This document shows positions 1-9,674 of a stretch of DNA of 50,095 nucleotides, piece by piece. The number at the start of each line of letters is the position of its first letter. Within the stretch, counting starts at the first letter, position 1. This DNA is from an uncultured Alphaproteobacteria bacterium. GTDB taxonomy: Bacteria; Pseudomonadota; Alphaproteobacteria; Rhodobacterales; Rhodobacteraceae. The stretch is taken from contig CACMAH010000002.1 in the NCBI GenBank assembly GCA_902611605.1, positions 160,001-210,095 on the forward strand. Reading direction: 5' to 3'. The notes below the pieces were generated by a model. The model made no database searches and had not been told where the DNA came from. It saw nothing but the letters and a program-made list of their open reading frames with translations. Made by a program: the position numbers and the translations under genes.

Positions 1-78
1 AGAATTTGCTAAGGAAACACCCACTTAATGGAGTAGAATCGAATCTAAACTACACCAGTAGGATTTCAATACGTATTT

Positions 79-125
79 AACATTGGTTTTGCAAGAACTT
101 TTTTTAAAAAAAACAATGTTTTTTA
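79..125. terminator. Candidate bidirectional hairpin terminator left of clpB
   Basis: The arms AACATTGGTTTT (79-90) and AAAACAATGTT (110-120) pair apart from one bulged C, with an A/T-rich loop, and a T run follows at 119-124. On the minus strand the same hairpin lies just past the clpB stop. It could therefore end clpB transcripts and those of whatever lies left of the window. It is weak because it contains few GC pairs. Confidence 0.35.
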
Positions 126-137
126 GCCTGTAAAAAT

Positions 138-2699
138 TTAAATTTTATTAATTTTCATTTTTTTGTTCTCAATAAATAAAGAAATATCACTTCCCTCTGA
201 AATATTTCCAGACAAAATACCTTCTGCTATGTTATTTTGTATTTCTTTTTGTATTAATCTTTTGAGGGGTCTAGCTCCAAAAATGGGATCGTAACCTCTA
301 TCTGCCAACCAATCAAGACATGAATTATCTAATAATAAATTAATATTTTTTTCTAAAAGTCTTTCTTCTAATTCTCTAATCTGTAACTTTACAATTTCTT
401 TCATTTTTTCTTTTGGCAAATTATTAAAAATTATAATTTCATCTAATCTGTTTAAAAATTCTGGTCTAAAAAAATCTCTAACAACTCCCATAACATTTGC
501 AATTCTATTTTCCTTACTAGAAATACTATCAATCATTTTTTCAGAACCTAGGTTAGAAGTTAGAATAATAATAGTATTTTTAAAATCTATAATATTACCA
601 TGGTTATCAGTAAGTCTTCCATCATCAAGAACCTGTAAAAGAATATTAAATACATCCGGATGAGCTTTTTCAACTTCATCAAATAAAATTACTTGATATG
701 GACGTCTTCGAATTTTTTCAGTTAATGTACCACCTTCATCATACCCAATGTAACCTGGTGGCGCACCAACTAATCTCGCAACTGAATGTTTTTCCATGTA
801 TTCAGACATGTCTAACCTTACCATTGCATTTATATCATCAAATAAGTAATGAGCTAATGCCTTGGTTAGCTCAGTTTTACCAACACCTGTAGGTCCTAAA
901 AATAGAAATCCTCCTAATGGTTTCTGAGGGTCATTTAATCCTGTTCTGGCTCTTTTTACTGCTTTAGAAACAGCTCCAACTGCTTCTTCTTGACCAATAA
1001 CTCTTTGAGATAATTCTTCTTCCATATAGAGTAGACGCTGATTTTCCCCAATCAGCATTTTTTCGAGTGGAATTCCTGTCCATTTTTCAACCACACTTGC
1101 TATATGTTCAGGTAAAACTACTTCTGAAATTAAAGATTTTGTTTTGTCATTTATTGAACCTGATGATAGTTTTTTTTCTAAATTTGGTATAATTCCATAA
1201 GAAATTTCACCTGCTTTATCTAAATTTCCTTCCCTTTTTGCAATTTCAAGTTCAACTCTTGCAAGATCCAAATTTTCTTTAATTTGTCTCTGCTCTTTCA
1301 AAATCTCTCTTTCACCTTCCAAAATCTGTGTCATTTGATCAGACTTTTCTTTAAGGTTCACCATTTCTTTTTCTAGTTTTTTTAGTCTCTCACTAGATTT
1401 ATCATCTAGTTCTTTCTTTAGAGCCATTATCTCTATTTCTTTTTGTAAAATGTCTCTATCCAAAGCATCTAATTCTTCTGGCTTACTATAAACTTCCATT
1501 CGTAATCTGCTAGCTGCTTCATCAACCAAATCAATTGCTTTATCAGGCAAAAAACGATCTGAAATATAGCGATCTGATAATGTTGCAGCAGATACGAGTG
1601 AACTATCAGAAATTTTTACTCCATGATGAAGTTCATATTTTTCCTTAATTCCTCTTAAAATAGATATTGAATCTTGAACTGATGGAGCTTCAATCATGAT
1701 AGGCTGAAAACGTCTAGCTAATGCTGCATCTTTTTCAACATATTTTCTATATTCATCAAGAGTGGTAGCCCCAATACAATGCAGTTCACCTCTTGCTAAA
1801 GCAGGTTTTAAAAGATTAGAAGCATCAAGAGCTCCATCTGTTTTTCCAGCACCAACCAGAGTATGCATTTCGTCTATGAATAGAATTATTTCACCTGATG
1901 AAGATTCAACTTCAGACAATATAGATTTCAATCTTTCTTCAAATTCTCCCCTAAATTTTGCTCCTGCAATTAAGGAACCCATATCTAGTGATAATAATTT
2001 TTTCTGCAACAAAGGCTCTGGTACATCACCGTTAACTATTCTTAAAGACAACCCTTCAGCTATTGCAGTTTTACCAACTCCTGGGTGGCCTATTAAAACA
2101 GGATTATTTTTAGTTCTTCTACTTAAAACTTGGATTGCTCTCCTTATTTCTTCATCTCTACCAATAATAGGATCAATTTTACCTTCAAGAGCCAGCTTAC
2201 AAAAGTCAGTAGTAAATTTTTCTAATGCCTGAAAGCTATCTTCTGCATTGATTGATGTCACTTTCTTATCTTTACGAAACTTCTTACAAGCATTTTCAAA
2301 ACTCTCATTATTAAAACCTAATTTATTTAAAAATAATTTTAACTCTGAATTATTAAAAACAGCCTTAATAAGTATATCTATGGTGACGTAATCATCACCG
2401 TTTTTTAATGCCATTTTTTCAGCTACTAATAAAACTTTTTTTAAATCATTATCTAAAAAAATATCAGAGGAACCATTTACCTTTGGTTTGTTTTTCAAAA
2501 TATCATCTAAGAAATCATTTAATTCTTTTATATTGAGATTTGAATTTTCCAGAAGAGCTAGTATAGACGAATTTTTTTCAATACAAATAGCTTTAAATAA
2601 GTGAAAACAAGTTACATGCTGATGTGAAAAACTGTTTGCAATAGTTAAAGAGTTTTTTAAAACAGACTGACTAATTTCAGTATATTTATCTAAATTCAT
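138..2699 (-). CDS. clpB: ATP-dependent disaggregase ClpB (Hsp104 family)
   Basis: ClpB is a hexameric AAA+ chaperone that pulls polypeptides out of cytoplasmic aggregates together with DnaK. The protein is 853 residues, close to the usual 855-865. It has a Clp N domain (about 1-145, rather divergent), NBD1 with Walker A GHPGVGKT (204-211) and Walker B ILFIDE (Asp276/Glu277), a long charged middle coiled coil (about 395-510), NBD2 with Walker A GPTGVGKT (602-609) and Walker B VILFDE, and the D2 small domain ending in the FGARPLKR box. The middle coiled coil separates it from ClpA and ClpC. I start it at the Met of MNLDKYTE because a strong GGAGG lies 5 bases upstream and ClpB proteins typically begin this way. 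The frame stays open for 14 more codons to 2741 but that extension has no support. The gene is divergent from pyrF, and I could not assign a heat-shock promoter between them. Confidence 0.97.
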   Translation of the reverse strand: MNLDKYTEISQSVLKNSLTIANSFSHQHVTCFHLFKAICIEKNSSILALLENSNLNIKELNDFLDDILKNKPKVNGSSDIFLDNDLKKVLLVAEKMALKNGDDYVTIDILIKAVFNNSELKLFLNKLGFNNESFENACKKFRKDKKVTSINAEDSFQALEKFTTDFCKLALEGKIDPIIGRDEEIRRAIQVLSRRTKNNPVLIGHPGVGKTAIAEGLSLRIVNGDVPEPLLQKKLLSLDMGSLIAGAKFRGEFEERLKSILSEVESSSGEIILFIDEMHTLVGAGKTDGALDASNLLKPALARGELHCIGATTLDEYRKYVEKDAALARRFQPIMIEAPSVQDSISILRGIKEKYELHHGVKISDSSLVSAATLSDRYISDRFLPDKAIDLVDEAASRLRMEVYSKPEELDALDRDILQKEIEIMALKKELDDKSSERLKKLEKEMVNLKEKSDQMTQILEGEREILKEQRQIKENLDLARVELEIAKREGNLDKAGEISYGIIPNLEKKLSSGSINDKTKSLISEVVLPEHIASVVEKWTGIPLEKMLIGENQRLLYMEEELSQRVIGQEEAVGAVSKAVKRARTGLNDPQKPLGGFLFLGPTGVGKTELTKALAHYLFDDINAMVRLDMSEYMEKHSVARLVGAPPGYIGYDEGGTLTEKIRRRPYQVILFDEVEKAHPDVFNILLQVLDDGRLTDNHGNIIDFKNTIIILTSNLGSEKMIDSISSKENRIANVMGVVRDFFRPEFLNRLDEIIIFNNLPKEKMKEIVKLQIRELEERLLEKNINLLLDNSCLDWLADRGYDPIFGARPLKRLIQKEIQNNIAEGILSGNISEGSDISLFIENKKMKINKI

Positions 2700-2704
2700 T
2701 TTAT

Positions 2705-2709
2705 CCTCC
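2705..2709 (-). promoter_or_regulatory. Shine-Dalgarno site that fixes the clpB start
   Basis: On the minus strand GGAGG is followed by five bases and then ATG (2699-2697). It supports the start MNLDKYTE rather than the upstream in-frame Met codons, which would place this site inside the coding region. Confidence 0.75.
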
Positions 2710-2833
2710 ATATGAAGCATTTTACTAAGCCCCGAAGCCACTTAACAAAACCTTTGAGAAAAAATTTGTTACACTTTACTTATGGTTTTTTTTTAAAATT
2801 TCAATAGAATAGATAAAGAGTATTTGCTATAGC

Positions 2834-3535
2834 ATGTATATGAATGAATTTAATGAAAAACTCATTGTTGCTCTAGATTCTAAAGAAATCAATCAAAGTA
2901 AAAAATTGGTTTCTTCACTCGAAAATAAAGTTTCATTTTTCAAAATTGGTTTAAGAACTTTTGTAATTAATGGTTTCAACCTTGTTGATGAAATTAAGCA
3001 AAAGGGAAAAAAGGTATTTTTAGATTTAAAATTGTATGACATTAAGAGTACAATCCAAGAAACTGTAGCTAGAATATCTGAACATAAAATAGATTTTTTG
3101 ACTGTAAATGGAGATCCTTCGGTTGTAGAGGCAGCAGTGATTGGAAGAAAAGATGAAAAAATGAAAATCTTAGCTGTAACCTTTCTTACTAACCAGAACC
3201 GTAATGATCTTGATTTATCATTAATAAAAGATGGAAATTTAAATGAACTGGTTGCTGAAAGAGCAAGTAATGCATTTATAGCAGGAGCAGACGGAATAAT
3301 ATGTTCACCATTAGAGGCCAATTTAATTCGATCTAAAGATCACTTTTCCAATAAGATAATCGTAACACCTGGTATCAGATTAAATTATTCTGCAAATGAA
3401 GATCAAAAACGTGTTTCCACACCCTCAGAAGCTTTAAAAGCAGGAGCTGATTATATAGTTGTTGGACGACCTATTTGGAATGCAAAAGATCCTATTCTAG
3501 CAGTTAATGATATCTTTAATGACATGATTAATTAA
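2834..3535 (+). CDS. pyrF: Orotidine 5'-phosphate decarboxylase
   Basis: PyrF decarboxylates OMP to UMP, the last step of de novo pyrimidine synthesis, in the cytoplasm. The 233-residue protein has the typical length and a complete active site: Asp15 in the VALDS strand, Lys37 in FFKIG, and the DLKLYDI signature with Asp64, Lys66 and Asp69. Near the C-terminus are VTPGIR and VVGRPIW, which form the phosphate-binding loops of the TIM barrel. The start could be ATG 2834 or ATG 2840; neither has a clear ribosome site. It is divergent from clpB and followed after 42 bases by dinB on the same strand. Confidence 0.95.
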   Translation: MYMNEFNEKLIVALDSKEINQSKKLVSSLENKVSFFKIGLRTFVINGFNLVDEIKQKGKKVFLDLKLYDIKSTIQETVARISEHKIDFLTVNGDPSVVEAAVIGRKDEKMKILAVTFLTNQNRNDLDLSLIKDGNLNELVAERASNAFIAGADGIICSPLEANLIRSKDHFSNKIIVTPGIRLNYSANEDQKRVSTPSEALKAGADYIVVGRPIWNAKDPILAVNDIFNDMIN

Positions 3536-3577
3536 GTGTAATATAAAATTTAATTTAATATTGGAAAGTTAGATTAT

Positions 3578-4843
3578 TTGGCCAGAGAAGAAATATTTAT
3601 TTGTAGAGATTGTACAACATTTTCTATAGACAAAATTAAATGTCATAAATGTAATTCACCTAGAATCCTAAAACATAATGAACTATTTTCTTTAAATATA
3701 GCACACATTGATTGTGATGCATTCTATGCCTCAGTAGAAAAAAGTTTAAACCCACAACTTATTAATAAACCTATAATTGTTGGAGGTGGAAAAAGAGGTG
3801 TTGTAACTACTTGTTGTTATATTGCAAGAATTAAAGGTGTAAAATCAGCTATGCCAATTTTTAAAGCTAAAAGACTTTGTCCAGAAGCAATAATTATTCG
3901 TCCTAAAATGTCACTCTATAAACGTATATCAAATATAGTTTTTTCAAAATTTAATCAGCTTACGCCTTTAGTAGAAACAATAGCTCTTGACGAAGCTTAC
4001 CTAGACTTTTCGGGTACTTACCAACTCTATAAAAAAGCACCTGCTGAATTGTTAGTTGAATTAGCCCTAGAGATAGAAAAACAATTAGGAATTACCATTT
4101 CTATTGGGTTAAGTGAAAATAAATTCCTGGCAAAGCTAGCATCCTCATTTGAAAAACCAAGGGGTTTCACAGTTATTGGAAAATCTGAGAAGTTAGAATT
4201 TATTAAAAATTTACATGTTAAAAATATTCCTGGAATAGGCCCCTCCCTCAAGAAAAAATTGGAAAAAAATTCAATTATGACAATTGATGACTTGCGTAAA
4301 TTAGATAAAAAAGTACTTGCAAAAAGCTATGGGAATTTTGGTAAAATAATATGGAATATGTCAAGAGGTATTGATGAAAGAAATATCAACCCAGCAAGTT
4401 CAAGAAAAAGCGTCTCAAAAGAGACCACTTTCGAACATGACATTTCTGATTTCAATAAGTTAAAAAAAATATTATGGCTTCTGACTGAAGAAGTCTCAGA
4501 AATGCTTAAAAAAGATAATTTTTATTCTAAATCAATAACCCTCAAACTTAAACGTAATAACTTCAAAATTATTACGTGTTCTTTTACTTTTTTAGAACCA
4601 ACTTGTTTAGCTGAAAACATATATCAAACAGCAGTTTTACTGTTAAAAAATAAAATTGAAATGGCTCCATTTAGGCTTATCGGATTATCTACAAGTAATT
4701 TTTTAGCTGAAAAACAAGAATCATTTAAAAATTTTAAATTAGATTCAAAATCTCAAAAAATTGAAAAAACAGAATATGTAATTGACAAAATAAGACTTAA
4801 ATTTGGTAAAGAAATAATAAAAAAGGGTAGGTCTTTAAATTAA
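3578..4843 (+). CDS. dinB: DNA polymerase IV (DinB, Y family) with N-terminal Cys4 extension
   Basis: DinB is an error-prone translesion polymerase that copies past damaged bases. The palm has HIDCDAFYASVE (metal ligand Asp45) and ALDEAYLD (Asp138/Glu139), followed by thumb and little-finger regions. Residues 1-38 precede the usual start and carry Cys9, Cys12, Cys22 and Cys25 in a CxxC-CxxC arrangement. Such an extension is common in alphaproteobacterial DinB proteins and may bind zinc. The start is TTG, with GGAAAG 9 bases upstream. Length is 421 residues. The gene follows pyrF and converges on the amidohydrolase gene 18 bases away. No LexA box was recognised upstream. Confidence 0.93.
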   Translation: MAREEIFICRDCTTFSIDKIKCHKCNSPRILKHNELFSLNIAHIDCDAFYASVEKSLNPQLINKPIIVGGGKRGVVTTCCYIARIKGVKSAMPIFKAKRLCPEAIIIRPKMSLYKRISNIVFSKFNQLTPLVETIALDEAYLDFSGTYQLYKKAPAELLVELALEIEKQLGITISIGLSENKFLAKLASSFEKPRGFTVIGKSEKLEFIKNLHVKNIPGIGPSLKKKLEKNSIMTIDDLRKLDKKVLAKSYGNFGKIIWNMSRGIDERNINPASSRKSVSKETTFEHDISDFNKLKKILWLLTEEVSEMLKKDNFYSKSITLKLKRNNFKIITCSFTFLEPTCLAENIYQTAVLLLKNKIEMAPFRLIGLSTSNFLAEKQESFKNFKLDSKSQKIEKTEYVIDKIRLKFGKEIIKKGRSLN

Positions 4844-4861
4844 ATGAATTAATTTTTCATT

Positions 4862-5722
4862 TTACTCTGCTGCTATTTTTTTCCTAGTAGGATATAAATT
4901 GCTTAATTCTTCAATAACTGCAGTTAATTTTGTTCTTAAATTTTCAAAGTTCTTATTTTTTTTTATACTATTTTCATTCATATATAATTTCTTGTTAATT
5001 TCAATTTGAATAACATGAATAGCATCAGAAGGGTTACCATAATGCTTTGTAATATACCCTCCAGAAAATGGATTGTTTTTTGTAACAAAAAAATTATGCT
5101 TTTCAAAAATTGCTTTAACTTCATTGATTAAAAATGAAGAACAAGAAGTACCATTTAAATCCCCTAAAATTATATCAGGATCATTATTATATTTTGAATT
5201 ACCAAATTCTAAATTAAGTTTAGATGGCATAGAGTGGCAATCAAATAAAATTGCATATCCTAGTCTCTTTTTTGATTCTACTAATAAATTATACAAATAG
5301 CTATGATAAGGGAAATAAAAGCTTTGTAACCTCTTTAAAGCATCTTTAGCAAATATAGGTTTAGAATATATTTCCTTACCATTACCTGAAATTCGAGGAA
5401 TAACTCCCATACCAGCCATATTTCTTGCTGTTTTATCAAAACGAAAATCTCCTGAGATTAATCGTGGATCTAATTCTAAATGTGATCGGTTTAAATCTAT
5501 AAATGTTCTGGGAAATTTAGCCTCCATTAATAAGCAGTTAAAAAACTTGGTTGAATAAAATAATTCCCCAACAAATGAATCTTCTGAAGTTCTAAGGTCA
5601 TAAATTTCTACATTTGTGCTGTCTAAAAACCCTTTGGTGTAAATACATCCAGAATGAGGTGAATTAAAAATTGCTTTAAATTTGTAAGGTGGTTTAAAAT
5701 TAGTATCAAAAATTTTAATCAT
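4862..5722 (-). CDS. N-formylglutamate amidohydrolase family protein
   Basis: This is a zinc-dependent FGase/HutG-like hydrolase. Family members remove formyl groups from N-formylglutamate in histidine breakdown or act on related small N-acyl substrates. Visible family marks are PHSGCIY (about 23-29) with a probable metal-binding His, the Asp-rich DLRTSEDSFVGEL, a Tyr/His-rich stretch near HSYLYNLL, LFDCHSMPS with a second His, DIILGDLNGTSC, and a C-terminal HVIQIEINKKLYM with the conserved Glu. At 286 residues it has the family length. No other hut genes are nearby, so a role in histidine use is not supported by context and the substrate is open. It lies between dinB (convergent) and the tRNA-Val gene. 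Confidence 0.85.
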   Translation of the reverse strand: MIKIFDTNFKPPYKFKAIFNSPHSGCIYTKGFLDSTNVEIYDLRTSEDSFVGELFYSTKFFNCLLMEAKFPRTFIDLNRSHLELDPRLISGDFRFDKTARNMAGMGVIPRISGNGKEIYSKPIFAKDALKRLQSFYFPYHSYLYNLLVESKKRLGYAILFDCHSMPSKLNLEFGNSKYNNDPDIILGDLNGTSCSSFLINEVKAIFEKHNFFVTKNNPFSGGYITKHYGNPSDAIHVIQIEINKKLYMNENSIKKNKNFENLRTKLTAVIEELSNLYPTRKKIAAE

Positions 5723-5805
5723 TTCTAATTCTCAAAAAAATAACTTGAAGCAATTATTAAAGACCGTTAAAGAAAGCCTTTGTAATATGCAACATAAATA
5801 TTAAT

Positions 5806-5880
5806 GGGCGTATAGCTCAGCGGGAGAGCACTTCGTTGACATCGAAGGGGTCACTGGTTCAATCCCAGTTACGCCCACCA
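5806..5880 (+). tRNA. tRNA-Val(GAC)
   Basis: The cloverleaf is complete. The acceptor stem GGGCGTA pairs with TACGCCC, the D arm is GCTC/GAGC, and the anticodon arm CTTCG/CGAAG holds the loop TTGACAT (anticodon GAC, Val). The T arm ACTGG/CCAGT has the loop TTCAATC. The discriminator is A, and the CCA end is encoded in the DNA. Length is 75 bases including CCA. Confidence 0.96.
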
Positions 5881-5948
5881 TTTAAATTAAAGCTTGTGTT
5901 AACGTTCTTATATAGTTATTAAAACTAATTTAGAGATGGAGTATTAAA

Positions 5949-6074
5949 ATGAAAGTAAGAAATTCTTTAAGATCTTTAAAACAAAGACACAGAGATTGTC
6001 GACTTGTTAGGAGAAAAGGTAGGATTTACGTCATAAATAAAACTCAAAGAAGGTTCAAAGCTCGACAAGGATAA
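5949..6074 (+). CDS. rpmJ: 50S ribosomal protein L36 (41-residue form)
   Basis: This 41-residue basic protein starts [16 protein letters not shown], continues with CRLVRRKGR and YVINKT, and ends RFKARQG. That is the longer L36 form typical of alphaproteobacteria. It has a single Cys and so lacks the four zinc ligands of the short Cys-rich form. L36 binds 23S rRNA in the large subunit. TGGAG lies 8 bases before the ATG. The gene sits alone between tRNA-Val and the FMN dehydrogenase, whose start is only 10 bases past the stop, so the two are probably cotranscribed. Confidence 0.95.
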   Translation: MKVRNSLRSLKQRHRDCRLVRRKGRIYVINKTQRRFKARQG

Positions 6075-6084
6075 TATTTTTTAT

Positions 6085-7236
6085 ATGAAGCTTAAAAATT
6101 GTCATAATATAAATAGTTTTAAACACCTTGCCAAAAAAAAACTTCCTTCACCAATCTTCAATTATATAGATGGCGCAGCTGATGATGAAGTAACTTACAG
6201 AAGAAACACTAAATCCTTTGATGATGTTGATCTTGTTCCTAATGTTTTAAGAGGTGTAGAAGATGTTGATTTAACTACTACTGTTTTTGGAAAAAAAATT
6301 AATATGCCAATCTATTGTGCACCAACTGCAGTTCAACGACTTTTTCATTTCGAAGGTGAAAAAGCTGTTGCTAAAGCTGCAAGTAAGTTTGGAACAATGT
6401 TTGGTGTATCATCTTTAAGTACTGTGAGTGTAGAAGAAATTGAAAAAATTAGTGACGCTCCAAAAATGTTTCAATTTTATTTTCATAAAGATCGTGCTTT
6501 AAATCAAGACTTGTTAGAAAGGGCAAAAAATGCTCATTTTGACGTTTTAGCCCTTACTGTTGATACAATTACTGGAGGAAATAGAGAGAGAGACCTGCGT
6601 ACAGGATTTACGATACCACCAAAACTGACAATTGAAAGTATGATTGAATTTGCTATCAAACCTTCATGGTTTTTTAATCACATTACTAGCTCGCCTTTTG
6701 AATTACCTCACTTACAAAATTATGTCAAAGAAGGGACAAATACAGTCACTTCAATCGGCGAATATTTCTCAACAATGCTAGATCAAAATATGAGTTGGAA
6801 AGATGCAGAAGAACTCAATTCGAAATGGGGAGGACAATTTGCTTTAAAAGGGGTAATGAGTGTTGAAGATGCAAAAAAAGCAGTAGATATCGGTTGCTCT
6901 GCAATAATTGTTTCCAACCATGGCGGAAGACAACTTGATGGATCTAGAGCACCATTTGATCAACTTAAAGAAATTGTGGATTCTGTCGGCGATAAAATTG
7001 ATGTTATATGCGAAGGTGGAATTAAAAGAGGTACCCACGTTTTGAAAGCACTATCTCTGGGGGCTAAGGCCTGTTCAGGTGGAAGAATGTATCTTTATGC
7101 TTTAGCTGCTGCTGGACAGAAAGGAGTAGAAAAAGCCCTATCTATAATGAAAAATGAAATTGAAAGAGACATGAAGCTAATGGGTTGCAAAAAGATAAGT
7201 GATTTGTCCAGAAATAATATAATATTCAGAAATTAA
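6085..7236 (+). CDS. lldD: FMN-dependent alpha-hydroxy-acid dehydrogenase, LldD-like
   Basis: This belongs to the FMN family that includes L-lactate dehydrogenase, glycolate oxidase and mandelate dehydrogenase. It oxidises an L-2-hydroxy acid to the 2-oxo acid. Key residues are in place: the N-terminal FNYIDGAADDE with the substrate-binding Tyr, APTAVQ (FMN site), GVSSLSTVS, the FMN-binding Lys in ALKGV, and the catalytic His with Arg in SNHGGRQLDG, followed by CEGGIKRGTHV and GGRMYLYALAAAG. Length is 383 residues, as in LldD. The substrate cannot be told from sequence alone, and lactate is only the most likely one. It probably shares a transcript with rpmJ, and an AAGGAT ribosome site overlaps the rpmJ stop region. 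DUF1285 follows after 9 bases. Confidence 0.85.
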   Translation: MKLKNCHNINSFKHLAKKKLPSPIFNYIDGAADDEVTYRRNTKSFDDVDLVPNVLRGVEDVDLTTTVFGKKINMPIYCAPTAVQRLFHFEGEKAVAKAASKFGTMFGVSSLSTVSVEEIEKISDAPKMFQFYFHKDRALNQDLLERAKNAHFDVLALTVDTITGGNRERDLRTGFTIPPKLTIESMIEFAIKPSWFFNHITSSPFELPHLQNYVKEGTNTVTSIGEYFSTMLDQNMSWKDAEELNSKWGGQFALKGVMSVEDAKKAVDIGCSAIIVSNHGGRQLDGSRAPFDQLKEIVDSVGDKIDVICEGGIKRGTHVLKALSLGAKACSGGRMYLYALAAAGQKGVEKALSIMKNEIERDMKLMGCKKISDLSRNNIIFRN

Positions 7237-7245
7237 ATCATATAA

Positions 7246-7851
7246 ATGAAAGAATCCCCAGAAAAAAAAGAAGCTAGTAAAAATTATCAGAGTAGCTTTT
7301 TAAGAGACATTTTCAATAAACCAAACGATGCTTTAGAGTTTAAAATAAAAAAATGGAATCCTAAATATTGTGGTGATATTGATATGAGAATTGCAAGTGA
7401 TGGCACTTGGTTTTACTGTGGATCGCCAATCAATAGAAAGAAATTAGTGAAACTTTTTTCTAGCATACTAATTAATGAAAACAATAAATACTTCTTGATT
7501 ACACCAGTTGAAAAAGTAGGGATTATGGTTGATGATGCCCCTTTTATAGCTAATGATTTTGAAAAAATAACTGAAAACAACAAATCCTATTTAGTTTTTT
7601 TTACAAATATAGATGAAACAATAGTTTTAAGTAAAAAAAATCCCTTTCGTATTTCAATTAATGATAAGACCCAAGAACCCTCACCTTACATTATGGTTAG
7701 AAGAAACATCGAAGCAAAGATTGATAGAAAAAGCTTCTATAGACTACTAGATTTAGCAGAGTATTCTTTAGTTAAGGGCCAAGAATGGTTAGGAATACAC
7801 TCAGACAATACTTTTTTTCCAATAATTTCCAAAGAAAAGCTACATAACTAA
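7246..7851 (+). CDS. DUF1285 family protein
   Basis: This 201-residue cytoplasmic protein of unknown function matches DUF1285. The family pattern is visible from about residue 38: WNPKYCGDIDMRI, DGTWFYCGSPI, then the RKKLVKLFSSIL helix, YFLITPVEKVGI and VDDAPFIA. The second half is a small barrel with LVFFTNIDE and PYIMVRRNIEAKI. No signal peptide or membrane segment is seen. It follows the LldD-like gene after 9 bases. Its stop codon directly abuts the rppH stop on the other strand with no base between them. Confidence 0.85.
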   Translation: MKESPEKKEASKNYQSSFLRDIFNKPNDALEFKIKKWNPKYCGDIDMRIASDGTWFYCGSPINRKKLVKLFSSILINENNKYFLITPVEKVGIMVDDAPFIANDFEKITENNKSYLVFFTNIDETIVLSKKNPFRISINDKTQEPSPYIMVRRNIEAKIDRKSFYRLLDLAEYSLVKGQEWLGIHSDNTFFPIISKEKLHN

Positions 7852-8334
7852 TTACTTTAAATTTAGTTGAGATGAAAATTGTGAAAGTATATTTTCGTAA
7901 ACTCTTTTTTTAAAGGGTACTATACTGTCTAAAAGTTTATTTTTGGTCATCCATTGCCATTTAGAAAATTCTGGGTTTTTTGTATTTATATTAACGTCGC
8001 TATCAGATCCCAAGAATTCCATTGCAAACCATTTTTGACTTTGACCAACAAATTTTCCATTCCATAGTTTTGGAATTAATTCTTTTGGCAAATCATAATT
8101 AATCCAATTTTTGGATTCCAATATTATATTAATATGCTTTTTGTTTATACCTGTTTCTTCTTTAAGTTCCCTTATAGCTGCTCTTATTGGAGATTCATTC
8201 TCTTCTATACCCCCTTGTGGCATTTGCCAAGCATCAGACTTGTAGTCAAGTCTTTGACCAGCAAATATAGATCCATCATTGATTAAAACTATACCAACAC
8301 AAGGCCTATAATTTTTTTCAGAAAATTTACTCAA
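7852..8334 (-). CDS. rppH: RNA pyrophosphohydrolase RppH (Nudix)
   Basis: RppH removes pyrophosphate from the 5' end of mRNA and so starts RNase E-dependent decay. The Nudix box spans residues 41-63, GGIEENES..RAAIRELKEETGI, with the catalytic R-E-x-x-E-E residues at 55-60. The RppH-type N-terminus YRPCVGIVLIN and the WQMPQGGIEE run are typical. Length is 160 residues. The start is TTG, and TTGA overlaps the ctpA stop by 4 bases with no strong ribosome site, so it is probably translated by coupling to ctpA. It is the last gene of the rsfS-rlmH-gpmI-ctpA-rppH run. Confidence 0.93.
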   Translation of the reverse strand: MSKFSEKNYRPCVGIVLINDGSIFAGQRLDYKSDAWQMPQGGIEENESPIRAAIRELKEETGINKKHINIILESKNWINYDLPKELIPKLWNGKFVGQSQKWFAMEFLGSDSDVNINTKNPEFSKWQWMTKNKLLDSIVPFKKRVYENILSQFSSQLNLK

Positions 8335-9674
8335 TTATTTCTACCATAAATATTAAGCCCAGATATTACATCTAAAGCAAAAGATAATTGATTATCTGTT
8401 TTTCTTCTTTGTATTTTTTTTAACTGGATTTTTTTCTCTTTTGCCAATAGCTCTTTTTCTTCATCTGAAAGACGGTCATTTGATAAAGCTCCCCTTAAAT
8501 CAGCCTCTGTTATTCTAGTAGAAGATTCGTCTTCTTCTTTTTCCTTATTGAGCCTAGGTAATTGCTCAACAATGATATCAGGAACAACACCTAGAGCTTG
8601 TATTGATCTTCCAGAAGGAGTGTAATATCTAGCAGTCGTAAGTCTCATTGCGCCATTCTCACCAAGAGGTATTACTGACTGAACTGATCCTTTGCCAAAA
8701 CTTTTTGTTCCGAGAATAACAGCCCTTTTATGATCTTGTAGTGCTCCAGCTACAATTTCAGATGCAGATGCAGATCCACCATTTATTAATACAATTATAG
8801 GCTTGTTTTCAGCTAAGTCCCCTTTTGAAGCACTATACCTTTTTGCTTGCCCATTATTTCTTCCTCTGGTTGACACAATTTCACCTTGGTTAAGAAACAT
8901 GTCTGAAACTGAAATTGCTTCTGAAAGAAGTCCCCCTGGATTATTTCTTAAATCAATAATAAATCCAGAGACATTATCTTTACCACTTAATTCGTCAATT
9001 TTTTCTTTAATTCCCTTTTTGATATTAGGGGTAGTTTGTTCATTAAATGTTGTAACTCTTACAATAATTACATCATCCTCTACTCTAACCCTAGCAGCAG
9101 TTAGCTTTATGACATCTCTTATGATGACTATATCAAAAGGTTCTTCATCTAAATTTCTTACTATTGTTAATGATACTTCAGAACCAACTGGACCTCTCAT
9201 TTTATCTACAGCTTCTGATAAAGTTAGACCTAAGATAGCTTCTCCGTCTACATGAGTTATAAAATCCCCAGACTGTATACCAGCCTCTGAAGCAGGTGTT
9301 CCATCCATTGGAGAAACAACTTTAACAAATCCGTCTTCTTGTGTTACTTCTATTCCTAAACCACCAAAAGCACCTCTAGTATCTACTTGCATATCTTGAA
9401 AGCTTTCTGGTGGCATATAACCTGAATGAGGGTCTAGAGAAGTTAACATTCCCCTAATTGCAGCAGATATCAAATCAGAGCTATTAACATCTTCTACATA
9501 TCCAGATCTTATTCTATCAAAAACTTCTCCAAATAAATTGAGCTGCTCATAAACTCGGTTTTTATCTTCTGAACCGTTTTTGGCCTGGGCCATTAAAGCT
9601 GTTTTGTCAATTTGATTAAAAAATATTCCACCTGCAATAAATCCCAGGATTAATATAATCAAACTACGTTTCAT
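8331..9674 (-). CDS. ctpA: Carboxy-terminal processing protease CtpA (S41 family)
   Basis: This is a periplasmic serine protease that trims or degrades envelope proteins from their C-termini. It opens with an N-terminal signal/anchor segment (about 3-20). The PDZ domain lies near 100-175 (GAFGGLGIEV, AGIQSGDFI) and the S41 core contains GGSASASEI, with the catalytic Ser near 301-305 and Lys328 in SFGKGS. A charged Glu/Lys-rich tail follows at about 375-425. Length is 447 residues. GAGAAGG lies before the ATG. In many alphaproteobacteria an envC-like peptidase gene sits between gpmI and ctpA; here there are only 99 bases and no gene. Confidence 0.95.
   Translation of the reverse strand: MKRSLIILILGFIAGGIFFNQIDKTALMAQAKNGSEDKNRVYEQLNLFGEVFDRIRSGYVEDVNSSDLISAAIRGMLTSLDPHSGYMPPESFQDMQVDTRGAFGGLGIEVTQEDGFVKVVSPMDGTPASEAGIQSGDFITHVDGEAILGLTLSEAVDKMRGPVGSEVSLTIVRNLDEEPFDIVIIRDVIKLTAARVRVEDDVIIVRVTTFNEQTTPNIKKGIKEKIDELSGKDNVSGFIIDLRNNPGGLLSEAISVSDMFLNQGEIVSTRGRNNGQAKRYSASKGDLAENKPIIVLINGGSASASEIVAGALQDHKRAVILGTKSFGKGSVQSVIPLGENGAMRLTTARYYTPSGRSIQALGVVPDIIVEQLPRLNKEKEEDESSTRITEADLRGALSNDRLSDEEKELLAKEKKIQLKKIQRRKTDNQLSFALDVISGLNIYGRNN

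Noticed and set aside
33-56. T-arm-like sequence ending in CCA, suggesting a tRNA or tmRNA 3' end
   Set aside because: Stem and loop lengths do not fit a T arm on either strand, and no acceptor partner is visible.
2700-2741. N-terminal extension of ClpB
   Set aside because: The extension contains the GGAGG ribosome site for the standard MNLDKYTE start and is not typical of ClpB.
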